From JACKBJ01 sp964549495 (GTDB lineage Bacteria > Chloroflexota > Anaerolineae > Epilineales > Epilineaceae), in contig CAZJWJ010000069.1 of the NCBI GenBank assembly GCA_964549495.1, positions 1 to 27,533 on the forward strand: DNA of 27,533 bases, in the 5' to 3' direction. Positions 1 through 9,174 of the stretch are shown here, one piece after another. Numbering within the stretch: position 1 is the first letter of the stretch; the number at the start of each line of letters is the position of its first letter. Both the position numbers and the translations under genes were made by a program. The notes beneath the pieces are model-generated. The model was not told the origin of the DNA. It made no database searches and was given only the letters and a program-made list of their open reading frames with translations.

Positions 1-92
1 ACCACCACACCCCCGAATCCACCCAACAAACCTTAAAATCCGCCCCCCGCACGAAACTCCACCCCAACCCGCCCAGCGAACACCCGTTCCGA

Positions 93-101
93 TGATATAC
101 T
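93..101 (+). promoter_or_regulatory. Extended -10 promoter candidate for dnaE
   Basis: The sequence TGATATACT contains an extended -10 (TG, one base, then TATACT at 96-101, five of six matches to TATAAT). No convincing -35 box lies 16-18 bases upstream, which suits an extended -10 promoter. Transcription would start near 108, giving a leader of about 120 nt before the ATG at 231. The leader is strikingly C-rich and purine-poor. A second AT-rich hexamer, TAAAAT at 34-39, is a weaker alternative. Confidence 0.45.
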
Positions 102-230
102 CAGCCCTATCTTGTGGTCCCCGCCCCACCGAGACCACCATCCAGCCCCAACCCAACCCCGATTCCGCCTCCACCCATCCCGGCCACCCATCCATCCCGC
201 TCATCCCGAGCCACCTGGAGACCCGCGCGA

Positions 231-3200
231 ATGCCCGGCTTCACCCACCTGCACGTCCACTCCGAGTACAGCCTCCTCGACGGGCTGGCCCGGGTCCCGG
301 ACCTGGTGAAGACCGCCAAGGAACAGGGCTTCGATGCCCTGGCGCTCACGGACCACGGCGTCATGTACGGCGCCGTGCAGTTCTACAAGGCCGCCCACAA
401 AGCCGGCATCAAGCCTATCCTGGGCTGCGAGCTCTACGTCGCCCCCCGCACGCGCTTCGACCGCGACGCCCGCCTGGATCGCAAGGCCTACCACCTGACC
501 GTCCTGGCCGAGAACGAGACCGGCTACCGCAACCTCCTGGCCTTGGTCAGCGCCGCCCAGCTCGAGGGCTTCTACTACAAGCCCCGCGTCGACCGCGAGC
601 TGCTCGAACGCCATTCCGAAGGCCTGATCGTCTTCTCCGGCTGCCCCGGCGCCGACGCCCCCAGCAAGATCATCGACGAGCAGCTCGACGCCGCCCGCGA
701 AGCCATGGACTGGCACCGCCAGGTCTTCGCCGGCCGCTTCTACGTCGAGCTGCAGGTCCACGACATCGACTTCATCCCGCGGCTCAACCGCGAGCTGGTG
801 GCCATCGCGCGGGACATGAACCTTCCCCTGGTGGCCACCAACGACGTGCATTACTGCCGGCCCGAGGATCCCCCGGCCCACGAGGTGCTGCTCTGCATCC
901 AGACCGGCACCACCATGGACGATCCCAAGCGCATGCGCATCGGCGACAGCTTCTACCTGCGCAGCGAGCAGGAGATGCGCGAGCTCTTCGTCGATCTCGA
1001 AGAAGCGGTCGACAACACGGCCGAGGTCGCCGAGCGCTGCAACGTGGGCATGACCTTCAACCAGTACAAGCTGCCGCGCTTCGCGGTGCCGGCGGGCCAG
1101 ACCGCCGCCAGCTACCTGTCCGCGCTCTGCGAGAAGGGCGCGGCCGAGCGCTACGAGCAGATCGGGCCGGAGGTCCGCCAGCGCCTGGACTACGAACTGG
1201 GCATCATCGGCCAGATGGGCTTCGACGACTACTTCCTGATCGTCTGGGACCTCTGCCGCTTCGCCCGCGAGCGCGGCATCTGGTGGAACGTCCGCGGCTC
1301 GGGCGCCGGCTCGATCGTGGCCTACTGCCTGCGCATCACCAACATCGACCCCCTGCGCCACAACCTGATCTTCGAGCGCTTCCTCAACCCCTCGCGCATC
1401 TCGATGCCGGACATCGACCTGGACTTCCCGGACGACCAGCGCGACCTGCTGATCCGCTACACCTTCCAGAAGTACGGACACGACAAGGTGGCCCAGATCA
1501 TCACCTTCGGGACGATGGGTGCGCGGGCGGCCATCCGGGATGCCGGGCGGGCGCTGGGCATGGAGCTCTTCGACGTCGACCGCATCGCCAAGATGGTGCC
1601 GGCCATCCCCGGCAAGGCCTGCGGCATCGACGACGCCATGCGCCCTTCGGAGGCCGATTCACCCAACGAGTTCTACACCCCGGAGCTGGTCGAGGAGTAC
1701 GAGCGGAACCCGGATGCCAGCCACCTGCTGGACACCGCCCGCCGGCTGGAGGGCGTGGCGCGGCATGCCAGCACGCACGCGGCCGGCGTGGTCATCTCCG
1801 ACAAGCCCTTGACCGAGTACATCCCGCTCAACCGGCCTACCCGGGGCGGCGCCGAGGGCGAGGAGGTCCTGCCGGTCACCCAGTTCAACATGAACGACGT
1901 CGAGGGTCTGGGGCTGCTCAAGGTCGACTTTCTGGGGCTGTCCACCCTGACGGTCCTGCGCCGCGCGGCCGAGCTGGTCGAGCGCTACCACGGCAAGCGC
2001 TACAGCCTGGACAGCATCCCGCTGGACGACCCCGAGATCTACCAGCTGCTCTCCAGCGGCGACGTGACCGGCGTCTTCCAGGTGGAGGGCGCCGGCATGC
2101 GCAAGATGCTGCGCGAGATGCGGCCCAAGCAGTTCGAGAACGTGGTGGCGGCCATCGCGCTCTACCGCCCCGGGCCGATGGACTACATCCCGACCTACAT
2201 CCGGCGCCTGCACGGCAAGGAGCAGGTCCGCTACCGTCACCCTTCGCTCGAGCCCATCCTGGACGAGACCTACGGCATCATCGTCTACCAGGAGCAGATC
2301 ATCCGCATCGCCCGCGACCTGGCCGGCTACGACGCCGGCGAGGCCGACACCATCCGCAAGGCGGTGGGCAAGAAGATCAAGGAGAAGCTGCTCGAGCACC
2401 ACGAGAAGTTCGTCTCGGGCGCGACGGCCCGCGGCATCCCCGAGGCCGCCGCCGAGGGGGTCTGGCAGGACATCGAGACCTTCGCCCGCTACGGCTTCAA
2501 CAAGGCCCACGCGGCCGACTACGGCGTCATCGTCTGCCAGACGGCCTACCTCAAGGCCCACTACCCGGTCGAGTACATGGCCGCCCTGCTGTCGGTCGAG
2601 CGCGGCGACACCGACAAGGTGGCCTTCGTCACCGTCGACTGCCGGCGCATGGGCATCCCGCTCCTGCCACCGGACATCAACGCCAGCGAGCTGGACTTCT
2701 CGATCGAGGTCCTGAGCGAGGCCCAGCGCGAGGCCCTCGAGGCCAAGCGCCGGCGCGGCATCCGCTTCGGGCTGGCGGCCATCAAGAACGTCGGCGAGGG
2801 GCCGGTGCATTCCATCCTGGAGGCGCGGGCCGAGGGCGGAGCCTTCGGGGACCTGGACGATCTCTGCCGGCGGGTCGACCTGCGCCAGGTGGGCAAGCGG
2901 GCGTTGGAGAGCCTGATCAAGGCCGGCGCGCTGGACGGCTTCGGCGACCGCTACCCGCTCTTGGCGGTGCTCGATCGCATGATGCAGTTCTCGGCCTCGC
3001 ATCACCAGGCGGCCGAGGTGGGCCAGATGAGCCTCTTCGGCGACGCCATGCCGGCCGCGGCCACTTCCATGCTCTATCCCCTGCCGCGGGCCGAAGGCGA
3101 TCCGCGCGAGGCCCTGGACTGGGAGAAGGAGCTGATCGGGCTCTACGTCTCCGACCATCCGCTGCAGCGCGCCGCCGAGCGCATCGCGGCCTCGGCGACG

Positions 3201-4160
3201 ACCATGATCGGCGAGATCGACGCCTCGATGGCCGGCCAGCCGGTCACCCTGGGCGGCATGGTGGCCAGCGTGCGGCAGATCACCACCAAGAAGGGCCAGC
3301 CGATGGCCTTCGTGCGCCTGGAGGACCTGCAAGGGGCCATCGAGGTCATCGTCTTCCCGCGCACCTTCGCCCAGACCAAGCCGCATTGGCGCGAGGACCA
3401 GATTCTGCTGGTGGTCGGCAAGGTCGAGTCGCGCGAGGACCGGGTGCAGGTGATCTGCGACTTGGCCCGGCCGCTGGAGTCGGTCGAGCTGCCGGCCGAG
3501 GCAAACGTCGACGAGCTCGAGGGGCCGGATGCTGCCGGCGATCTCGAGCCGCCGGCCGGCCGGCCGGCGAGCGCGAGCTCGGCGTCGGACGCTGTCCCGT
3601 CGTCGGAGGCTGGATCCCTCGATCCCGAGCGCACGCCGACATCGAACGGGAACGGTTCGGACGGCGCGATCCCGCCTCAACCGGCGTCAGGGGACGATCG
3701 CGAGGACCTCGAGACCAACGGTGCCGCGGTGGCCGTGAACGGCTCTCCGATCTCGGCGAGTCCCAGACCGGCCAGTCCCGAGAAACCCGAGCCCGCGTCA
3801 CCGGAGCCGTCGTCGTCGGCGCCCGCGTCGCCAGAGCCCGTGTCGCCCGAGCCGACGTCACCCGAGCACCCGCCCTATCGGCTGACCGTCACCCTGCCGC
3901 GCAGCGACGACCACGAGCGCGACATCCACCTGATCGGCATGGTCTTCCAGACCATCACCGGCTACGAGGGCCGCGACCGCTTCAGCCTCTGCGTAGCCAA
4001 TGGGGCCGGGACGGTCGAGCTGGACTTTCCCAACGACACGACGCGCTACTGCGTCGGTCTGGTCCAGGCGGTCGAGAAGCTGGTCGGGGCCGGCCAGGTG
4101 GCGGTGCAGGCACCGCGGGTGGTCGAGAAGCCGCGTTGGGAGAAGCGGGAGCGCGGCTGA
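231..4160 (+). CDS. dnaE: DNA polymerase III alpha subunit (DnaE)
   Basis: Replicative DNA polymerase, 1309 aa, acting at the fork with the beta clamp. The PHP domain opens with HLHVHSEYSLLDG (residues 6-18), followed by ALTDHGVMYG. The palm carries the catalytic aspartates in PDIDLDFPDD (D394, D396) and KVDFLGL (D566). An OB fold follows at about 1004-1085. A low-complexity linker of about 130 residues, rich in Ser, Pro and Glu and with SPEP-type repeats, then leads to a final domain of about 95 residues (RLTVTLPRSDDHERDIHL onward). Such a tail is, from memory, found in Chloroflexota DnaE. The ATG at 231 is chosen over an upstream GTG at 114 because it begins right at the PHP domain and has GGAG at 217-220; the intervening residues are proline-rich junk. 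It is slightly longer than E. coli DnaE (1160 aa) because of linker and tail. Identification is certain; the function of the tail is not. Confidence 0.97.
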   Translation: MPGFTHLHVHSEYSLLDGLARVPDLVKTAKEQGFDALALTDHGVMYGAVQFYKAAHKAGIKPILGCELYVAPRTRFDRDARLDRKAYHLTVLAENETGYRNLLALVSAAQLEGFYYKPRVDRELLERHSEGLIVFSGCPGADAPSKIIDEQLDAAREAMDWHRQVFAGRFYVELQVHDIDFIPRLNRELVAIARDMNLPLVATNDVHYCRPEDPPAHEVLLCIQTGTTMDDPKRMRIGDSFYLRSEQEMRELFVDLEEAVDNTAEVAERCNVGMTFNQYKLPRFAVPAGQTAASYLSALCEKGAAERYEQIGPEVRQRLDYELGIIGQMGFDDYFLIVWDLCRFARERGIWWNVRGSGAGSIVAYCLRITNIDPLRHNLIFERFLNPSRISMPDIDLDFPDDQRDLLIRYTFQKYGHDKVAQIITFGTMGARAAIRDAGRALGMELFDVDRIAKMVPAIPGKACGIDDAMRPSEADSPNEFYTPELVEEYERNPDASHLLDTARRLEGVARHASTHAAGVVISDKPLTEYIPLNRPTRGGAEGEEVLPVTQFNMNDVEGLGLLKVDFLGLSTLTVLRRAAELVERYHGKRYSLDSIPLDDPEIYQLLSSGDVTGVFQVEGAGMRKMLREMRPKQFENVVAAIALYRPGPMDYIPTYIRRLHGKEQVRYRHPSLEPILDETYGIIVYQEQIIRIARDLAGYDAGEADTIRKAVGKKIKEKLLEHHEKFVSGATARGIPEAAAEGVWQDIETFARYGFNKAHAADYGVIVCQTAYLKAHYPVEYMAALLSVERGDTDKVAFVTVDCRRMGIPLLPPDINASELDFSIEVLSEAQREALEAKRRRGIRFGLAAIKNVGEGPVHSILEARAEGGAFGDLDDLCRRVDLRQVGKRALESLIKAGALDGFGDRYPLLAVLDRMMQFSASHHQAAEVGQMSLFGDAMPAAATSMLYPLPRAEGDPREALDWEKELIGLYVSDHPLQRAAERIAASATTMIGEIDASMAGQPVTLGGMVASVRQITTKKGQPMAFVRLEDLQGAIEVIVFPRTFAQTKPHWREDQILLVVGKVESREDRVQVICDLARPLESVELPAEANVDELEGPDAAGDLEPPAGRPASASSASDAVPSSEAGSLDPERTPTSNGNGSDGAIPPQPASGDDREDLETNGAAVAVNGSPISASPRPASPEKPEPASPEPSSSAPASPEPVSPEPTSPEHPPYRLTVTLPRSDDHERDIHLIGMVFQTITGYEGRDRFSLCVANGAGTVELDFPNDTTRYCVGLVQAVEKLVGAGQVAVQAPRVVEKPRWEKRERG

Positions 4161-4246
4161 ACCGCCATCCTGGCTCGAGCCCATCCGAGATCGCGGTGAC
4201 GGTGCAGCCAGTGCGATCATGCGAGTCCATCGGGATGGCGCGCAGC

Positions 4247-4275
4247 TTGAACAACGCCCGCGATTGCGCTAGGGT
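4247..4275 (+). promoter_or_regulatory. Sigma-70-like promoter candidate for the desaturase
   Basis: TTGAAC (4247-4252), a 17-base spacer and TAGGGT (4270-4275) lie in the 207-bp gap after dnaE. The -10 box keeps the most conserved T, A and final T. Transcription would start near 4282, leaving a leader of about 86 nt. Confidence 0.4.
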
Positions 4276-4293
4276 TCGGGCCCGCAGCGCGCT

Positions 4294-4318
4294 GGCCTCG
4301 CTTCGATGTGACGAGGCC
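4294..4318 (+). repeat. Hairpin in the desaturase leader
   Basis: GGCCTCG (4294-4300) pairs perfectly with CGAGGCC (4312-4318) across an 11-nt loop. It lies about 12 nt downstream of the predicted transcription start, so it could be an operator or an mRNA hairpin in the 5' leader. There is no T-tract, so it is not an intrinsic terminator. Confidence 0.35.
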
Positions 4319-4367
4319 GCTATCCGACCTTGCCACGCCCCGGCGCGGCCACTCGAAAGCGAGACCC

Positions 4368-5273
4368 ATGACCAGCGATACGCAGGCCATCGACGTTGCC
4401 CAGCATCCGAGCTCCATGCGCTGGGTGACCCTGGCCGTGGTGGTCGTCCCCTTCGTGGCCACCATCTACGCCGTCTGGCGCCTTTGGGCCGTGGCCGTCT
4501 ACTGGCCCGACCTGGTGCTCTTCTTCGTCTTCTACCTGCTCTCCGGGCTGGGCATCACCATCGGCTACCACCGGATGGTCACCCACTCCGGCTTCGAGGC
4601 CAAGCCCTGGGTGCGGGCGGCCTTCATGATCATGGGCGGCCTGGCCTTCGAGCACGGTCCCATCCGCTGGGCCTCCACCCACCTGAAGCACCACGCGCAT
4701 TCCGACAAGGAAGGCGATCCGCACAGCCCGCTGGACGGGCTGATCCACGCCCACTTCGGCTGGTTCCTGGCCAGCGATCGCGAGCGGGTGGATGCCAAGA
4801 AACACGGTCCCTGGCTGCTGCAGGACGAACAGGCGCTCTTCTTCGACCGCACCTTCCCCTTGTGGGCCGGGCTGGGTTTGCTCCTGCCCTTCCTCTTGGG
4901 CGGCGCCTGGTCGATGGCCACCGGCAACGGTTTCTGGCCGGGCGCCCTGACCGGCCTGCTCTGGGGCGGGCTGGTGCGGGTCTTCTTCACCCACCACGTG
5001 ACCTGGAGCGTCAACTCGATCTGCCATACCTTTGGCAGCCGCATGTTCAAGACCAAGGACCTCAGCCGCAACAACTTCATCGTCGGCATCCTGGCCTTTG
5101 GCGAGGGCTGGCACAACAACCACCACGCCTTCCCCAACAGCGCGGTGCACGGCCTGCGATGGTGGCAGATCGACATCTCGGCCTACATCATCCGCCTCTT
5201 GGAGATGATGGGGTTGGTCTGGAACGTGCGGCGCGTGACGCCCGAGCAGATGGCGCGCAAGCTGGAGGCCTGA
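4368..5273 (+). CDS. Fatty acid desaturase (delta-9 acyl-CoA desaturase type)
   Basis: Membrane di-iron desaturase of 301 aa that would put a cis double bond into acyl chains and so set membrane fluidity. All three histidine boxes are present: H68RMVTH73, H105LKHH109 and H249NNHH253. The boxes are separated by hydrophobic segments at about 20-40, 47-65, 83-95, 163-182 and 190-208, as in the stearoyl-CoA desaturase family. The start is set at the ATG at 4368; an in-frame upstream start at 4308 would add only a charged, non-conserved stretch. No ferredoxin or reductase gene is next to it. The gene stands alone behind its own candidate promoter, and the glycosyltransferase genes begin 11 bp later, so they may be read from the same transcript. 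The family is clear; substrate and regiospecificity are inferred. Confidence 0.92.
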   Translation: MTSDTQAIDVAQHPSSMRWVTLAVVVVPFVATIYAVWRLWAVAVYWPDLVLFFVFYLLSGLGITIGYHRMVTHSGFEAKPWVRAAFMIMGGLAFEHGPIRWASTHLKHHAHSDKEGDPHSPLDGLIHAHFGWFLASDRERVDAKKHGPWLLQDEQALFFDRTFPLWAGLGLLLPFLLGGAWSMATGNGFWPGALTGLLWGGLVRVFFTHHVTWSVNSICHTFGSRMFKTKDLSRNNFIVGILAFGEGWHNNHHAFPNSAVHGLRWWQIDISAYIIRLLEMMGLVWNVRRVTPEQMARKLEA

Positions 5274-5284
5274 GCGTCGCGAGC

Positions 5285-6463
5285 ATGCCCTCCGCCGCGC
5301 CGCGCATCGGCATCGACGCCCGGCTGCGCGCCTACCGCGGCGGCGGCATCGCCGAGCATGTCTCGCGCTTGCTCGATGGGCTGGTCGAGCTGGATCCGCC
5401 CGAGCGGATCTTGGCGCTGGAGCATCGAAAGCGCGAGCGGACCGGGGTGGAGCACGAGGACGAGGTTCGCCGACGCGGAGCGCTCGAAGCCGAGGCCATC
5501 GAATCCCGCCGACTCCTCACGCCGCCCCATCACCGGCTGGAGGGTTGGGCGCTTCCGGTCGAGCTCTTGCCCGCGCGCTTGGACCTGCTGCACATGCCGG
5601 ACATGGTGCTACCGCGGGCTCGGCTCGGTCCGAGCGTGCTGACGGTCCACGATCTGGCCTTCCTGCGCCGACCCGAGCTCCTGACCGGTCAGAGCCGGCG
5701 CTACTACGCCGGCGTCCGGCGCTCGGTGCGGCGCGCGCGGCGGGTGATCGCCGTCAGCCAGCACACCCGGCGCGAGCTCTTGGCCCTGACCGAGGTCGAT
5801 CCGGACCGGCTGCGCGTGATCCCCAACCCGGTCCATCCGCGCTATCGGCAGGCGGGCGATGCACAGGCCGATCGGAAGGTCGTCCTCCGGCTGGGGCTCG
5901 AGGAGCCCTTCATCCTCTTCGTCAGCACCATCGAGCCGCGCAAGAACATCTCCACCTTGCTGGAGGCCTATCGGGCGCTGCTCGACGAGGGCCGGCAGGT
6001 CGGGCTGGCCCTGGCCGGGGCCGAGGGCTGGCTGAGCCAGCCGGTGCACCGCCGGGCGAGGGAGTTGGGCTTGGAGGGTCGGGCGCGCTTCCTGGGCTTC
6101 GTGGCGGATGGGGATCTGGCCGCCCTCTACCGCCGGGCGGCGCTCTTGGCCCACCCGGCCATCGACGAGGGCTTCGGGCTGACGCCGGCCGAGGCCATGG
6201 CCGCCGGCAGGCCGGTGGTGGTCTCCGATGCCGGCAGCCTGCCCGAGCTGGTCGGCGAGGCCGGCCTGCGCGTGCCGGCCGAGGATGTCGGCGCCTGGCG
6301 GGCGGCCATGGCCCGCCTGCTCGACGATGCCGCGCTGGCCTCCGAGCTGGCCGCGCGGGGGCGGGCGCGCGTGGCCGATCTGACGCCGCGCCGCATGGCC
6401 GCCGAGACCCTCGAGGTCTACCGCGAGGTCCTAGCCGAAGCCGGGCGGGCGCGGTCGGCATGA
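5285..6463 (+). CDS. Glycosyltransferase family 4
   Basis: Retaining GT-B glycosyltransferase of 392 aa. The N-terminal lobe has IGIDARLRAYRGGGIAEH and VLTVHDLAFLRRPEL; the linker region has VIAVSQHTRRELL and VIPNPV. The donor-binding lobe has ILFVSTIEPRKNISTLLEAY and the EX7E motif (E295 and E303 in DEGFGLTPAEAMAAG), typical of GT4 mannosyl/glucosyltransferases that use nucleotide-sugars. There is no signal peptide, so it acts at the cytoplasmic face. It is the first of three glycosyltransferases: its stop overlaps the start of the next by ATGA. The exact sugar and acceptor cannot be read from sequence. Confidence 0.9.
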   Translation: MPSAAPRIGIDARLRAYRGGGIAEHVSRLLDGLVELDPPERILALEHRKRERTGVEHEDEVRRRGALEAEAIESRRLLTPPHHRLEGWALPVELLPARLDLLHMPDMVLPRARLGPSVLTVHDLAFLRRPELLTGQSRRYYAGVRRSVRRARRVIAVSQHTRRELLALTEVDPDRLRVIPNPVHPRYRQAGDAQADRKVVLRLGLEEPFILFVSTIEPRKNISTLLEAYRALLDEGRQVGLALAGAEGWLSQPVHRRARELGLEGRARFLGFVADGDLAALYRRAALLAHPAIDEGFGLTPAEAMAAGRPVVVSDAGSLPELVGEAGLRVPAEDVGAWRAAMARLLDDAALASELAARGRARVADLTPRRMAAETLEVYREVLAEAGRARSA

Positions 6464-7719
6464 AGGTCTTGGTACTGGCGCCCCAGCTGCCCTGGCCGCC
6501 GCGCCAGGGTACGGCCCTGCGCAACCTCAACATCCTCTTGCACCTGGCCCGGCGCCATCGGGTCTGCCTGCTCTGCTTCGGCCGGGCCGATGCCGAGGCC
6601 GGGCCCCTGGAGACGGCCGGCATCGAGATCCACCGGGTGGCGCCGCCCGGTCCGCGATCCTACTGGCGCCGGCTGGTCGACCTCCCCACGCGTCGAACGC
6701 CCGACCTGGTGCGGCGACTGGACTCGCCGGCCATGATCGCGGCCATCGACGCGCTGGTGGCGCGCGAGTTGGTGGCCTGCGAGGCGGGGACGCGCGGCGA
6801 CGCTGCCGGCTTCGACGTGGTCCAGATCGAGGGCATGGAGATGGCCGCCTTCGGCCTGCGGGCCCACGCGGCCCTGGCGCGGGTCCAGGCGCGGCCGCCG
6901 CGCTCGATCTACGATGCCCATAATGCCGAGTGGCTGCTGCAAGATCGTGCCTGGCGCGCCGATCTGCGCCGCGGGCCGCGGGGCTGGGTTGGCGCGCTCT
7001 ACTCCCTGGTCCAGACGGCCAAGATCCGGCGCTACGAAGGAAGGCTGCTGTCCTCGGTCGCGGCCACGGTCTGCGTCAGCCGCGCCGACGCGGAGGCGCT
7101 GCGCCCGCTGGCGCCGGCGGCGCGGATGGTCGTCGTGCCCAACGGCGTCGACGTCGAGGCCTACCGGCCGGCCGATCCCGATGCGGTCGAGCCCCTGGAT
7201 TGCGTCTTCACCGGCAAGATGGACTTCCGACCCAACATCGATGCCATGACCTGGTTCTGCGGCCAGGTCTGGCCGCGGGTGCGCGCCGCGGAGCCCGCGG
7301 CCCGGCTGCGCATCGTCGGCCGCGACCCGGCGCCGCGGGTGCTGGCCCTGGCCTCGCCCGAGGCGGGCGTGGAGGTGACGGGCATGGTGCCCGACGTGCG
7401 GCCCTTCATCGCCCGGGCCGGCCTGGTGGTGGTGCCCTTGCGCGTCGGCGGGGGCACCCGCCTCAAGGTGCTCGAGGCCATGGCCATGGGCAAGGCCCTG
7501 GTGGCCACCAGCCTGGGCGTCGAAGGATTGGACTTGCGGCCCGGCGTCGAGCTCGAGCAAGCCGACGAGCCCGAGGCCATGGCGCGGGTCATCCTGGCCC
7601 TCTTCGCCGACGCCGAGCGGCGCCGTTCCTTGGGCCGGGCGGCGCGAGCGCGGGCCGAGGCCGATTATCGATGGTCGGCCTTGGTGCCGCGCATCGAGGC
7701 CTTGTACGAAGATGGCTGA
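6460..7719 (+). CDS. Glycosyltransferase family 4 (second)
   Basis: A 419-aa GT-B glycosyltransferase, translationally coupled to the upstream GT4 through ATGA at 6460-6463. The acceptor lobe begins MKVLVLAPQLPWPPRQG and has YDAHNAEW, a motif of the sugar-transferase subgroup often seen in exopolysaccharide loci. The donor lobe carries VVPNGVDVEAY, FTGKMDFRPN and VGGGTRLKVLEAMAMGKALV. The last keeps the second Glu of EX7E, but the first Glu position is replaced by the glycine-rich turn normal for this subgroup. It is probably involved in a surface glycan; substrates are unknown. Confidence 0.88.
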   Translation: MKVLVLAPQLPWPPRQGTALRNLNILLHLARRHRVCLLCFGRADAEAGPLETAGIEIHRVAPPGPRSYWRRLVDLPTRRTPDLVRRLDSPAMIAAIDALVARELVACEAGTRGDAAGFDVVQIEGMEMAAFGLRAHAALARVQARPPRSIYDAHNAEWLLQDRAWRADLRRGPRGWVGALYSLVQTAKIRRYEGRLLSSVAATVCVSRADAEALRPLAPAARMVVVPNGVDVEAYRPADPDAVEPLDCVFTGKMDFRPNIDAMTWFCGQVWPRVRAAEPAARLRIVGRDPAPRVLALASPEAGVEVTGMVPDVRPFIARAGLVVVPLRVGGGTRLKVLEAMAMGKALVATSLGVEGLDLRPGVELEQADEPEAMARVILALFADAERRRSLGRAARARAEADYRWSALVPRIEALYEDG

Positions 7720-7725
7720 GCGCTG

Positions 7726-8982
7726 ATGCGCGCGTCTCCGGCGCCGACCGGGGGCCGGCGGCAGGCGCTCCGGCGGTGGCTGCCCGGTGCCCGGAGCGGC
7801 CCCCCGGCCGCGCTGCCCGGCGGCGCGCCGGCGCTCCCCGAGGGCGCGCGGATCCTCCTGCTGCGCCCGGATCACCTGGGCGATCTGCTCTTCTTGGGGC
7901 CGGCCCTGGCCTGGCTCGAAGGGCAGCGCCCCGATCTGCGCCCCTGCCTGTTGGTCGGGCCCTGGTCACGGGCCGTCGCCGAGCGCCTGCCGGGTGGGGC
8001 TCGGGTGGAGACCCTGAACTATCCCTGGTTCGATCGGCAGCCCAAGGGCCGGCCGTGGCGGCCCTACCTGCGGCTGTTGCGCGCAGCCTCGCGCCTGCGG
8101 GGCCGTTTCGACGCCGCGCTGGTCCTGCGGGATGACGACGGCTGGAGCGCCTGGCTGTGCGCATTGGCCGGCATCCCCCTCCGGGCCGGGCACGCCCATC
8201 CGGATGTCGACCCCTTCGTCACCCACCAGCTGCCGCGCGCGGCCCGGCCGCGGCATGTCGCCGCGGCCAACCTGGCCCTGGTATCGAGCCTCTTGGCCAC
8301 CGAGCCTGGTCCCTTCGGGCCGGCCGCGCATCCCCTGGGCTTCCGGCTGGAGCCGGAGGACCATCGGCGCGCCGAGGCCCTGCTGGCCGGACTGGACCAG
8401 GGGCCGGAGACCGGGCCCGGTGCCGGGCCGCAGGCGGATGCCGCGAGCATCCCGTTGGCCGTTCATCCGGGCAGCGGCTCGGAGATCAAGCGCTGGCGAA
8501 CCGGCGCCTGGCTCCAGACCATCGAGGCCCTCACCGCCGTCGACCAGCCGGTGGTCCTGACCGGTGGGCCGGACGAGACCTCGCTGACCGCCCGCCTGGC
8601 GGCGATGCTCGACCGGCGCGTACTCGACCTGGCCGGCCGGACCGATCTGGCCACGCTGGCCGCCATCTACGCGCGCTGCCAGGTGGTGATGGGTCCGGAT
8701 AGCGGTCCGCTGCACCTGGCGGTGGCAATGGGCCGGCCAAGCCTGCACCTCTACGGGCCGGCCGATGCCGAGCGCTTCGGTCCCTGGGGCGACGCGCGCC
8801 GTCATCGGGTCCTCCGCTCGCGCCTGCCCTGCGCCCCCTGCGGCAGGCTAGACTGGTCTCGACCGATCGAACATCCGTGCCTGCGCAGCATCGAGGTCGC
8901 CGAGATGGTGGCGGCCGGGCGGAGCCTGCTCGACGCATCAGGCGGTGACGCGGGTTTCGACTTCGGTCACGGCGAACGATGA
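7726..8982 (+). CDS. Glycosyltransferase family 9 (heptosyltransferase-like)
   Basis: A 418-aa member of the ADP-heptose:LPS heptosyltransferase family. Seen in sequence: ILLLRPDHLGDLLFLGPAL near the N-terminus (the family's first Rossmann motif), HPGSGSEIKRW in the centre, GPDSGPLHLAVAMG near the C-terminus, and the late Cys motif CAPCG followed by HPCLRSIE. The gene starts 6 bp after the second GT4, so the three form one operon. The first 38 residues, before the Rossmann motif, are a low-complexity Arg/Pro/Gly extension; a start further in is possible. GT9 in a cell of uncertain envelope type does not by itself prove LPS; related enzymes also build other glycans. Confidence 0.87.
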   Translation: MRASPAPTGGRRQALRRWLPGARSGPPAALPGGAPALPEGARILLLRPDHLGDLLFLGPALAWLEGQRPDLRPCLLVGPWSRAVAERLPGGARVETLNYPWFDRQPKGRPWRPYLRLLRAASRLRGRFDAALVLRDDDGWSAWLCALAGIPLRAGHAHPDVDPFVTHQLPRAARPRHVAAANLALVSSLLATEPGPFGPAAHPLGFRLEPEDHRRAEALLAGLDQGPETGPGAGPQADAASIPLAVHPGSGSEIKRWRTGAWLQTIEALTAVDQPVVLTGGPDETSLTARLAAMLDRRVLDLAGRTDLATLAAIYARCQVVMGPDSGPLHLAVAMGRPSLHLYGPADAERFGPWGDARRHRVLRSRLPCAPCGRLDWSRPIEHPCLRSIEVAEMVAAGRSLLDASGGDAGFDFGHGER

Positions 8983-9084
8983 AGGCCGTCCGGGTCCGCG
9001 GTCGGGCCGATCGCGATTCGGAAGGTGAAAGGCCGGGTCCTGATTTCCGAGCCTTCCACGGGCCGGGATCCAGCGGCGGCGGGC

Positions 9085-9114
9085 TTGGCGGGCCCCCGGA
9101 CCGGACCCTATAAT
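9085..9114 (+). promoter_or_regulatory. Sigma-70-like promoter for the cupin gene
   Basis: TTGGCG (9085-9090), an 18-base spacer and a perfect TATAAT (9109-9114) lie in the 192-bp gap after the GT9 gene. Expected transcription start is near 9121, about 54 nt before the GTG start at 9175. It is one of only two perfect TATAAT hexamers noticed between genes in this GC-rich window. Confidence 0.6.
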
Positions 9115-9174
9115 CTCCCGACGCGCGCCGGTCGGGATGGACCCGGCCCCGGCGCCGAGCGATGGGAGTGCCGT

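Noticed and set aside
92..6463. Very long + strand open frame of 2123 codons that passes through dnaE, the desaturase and into the GT4 gene
   Set aside because: Its first 1730 codons are Arg/Pro/Gly-rich out-of-frame readings of dnaE and desaturase. Only the part from 5285 is real (GT4).
8979..9113. Small 44-codon ORF starting on the GT9 stop (ATGA) and ending within the cupin promoter
   Set aside because: Composition is Gly/Arg/Pro-rich, there is no known motif and the stop lies inside the -10 box; chance ORF.
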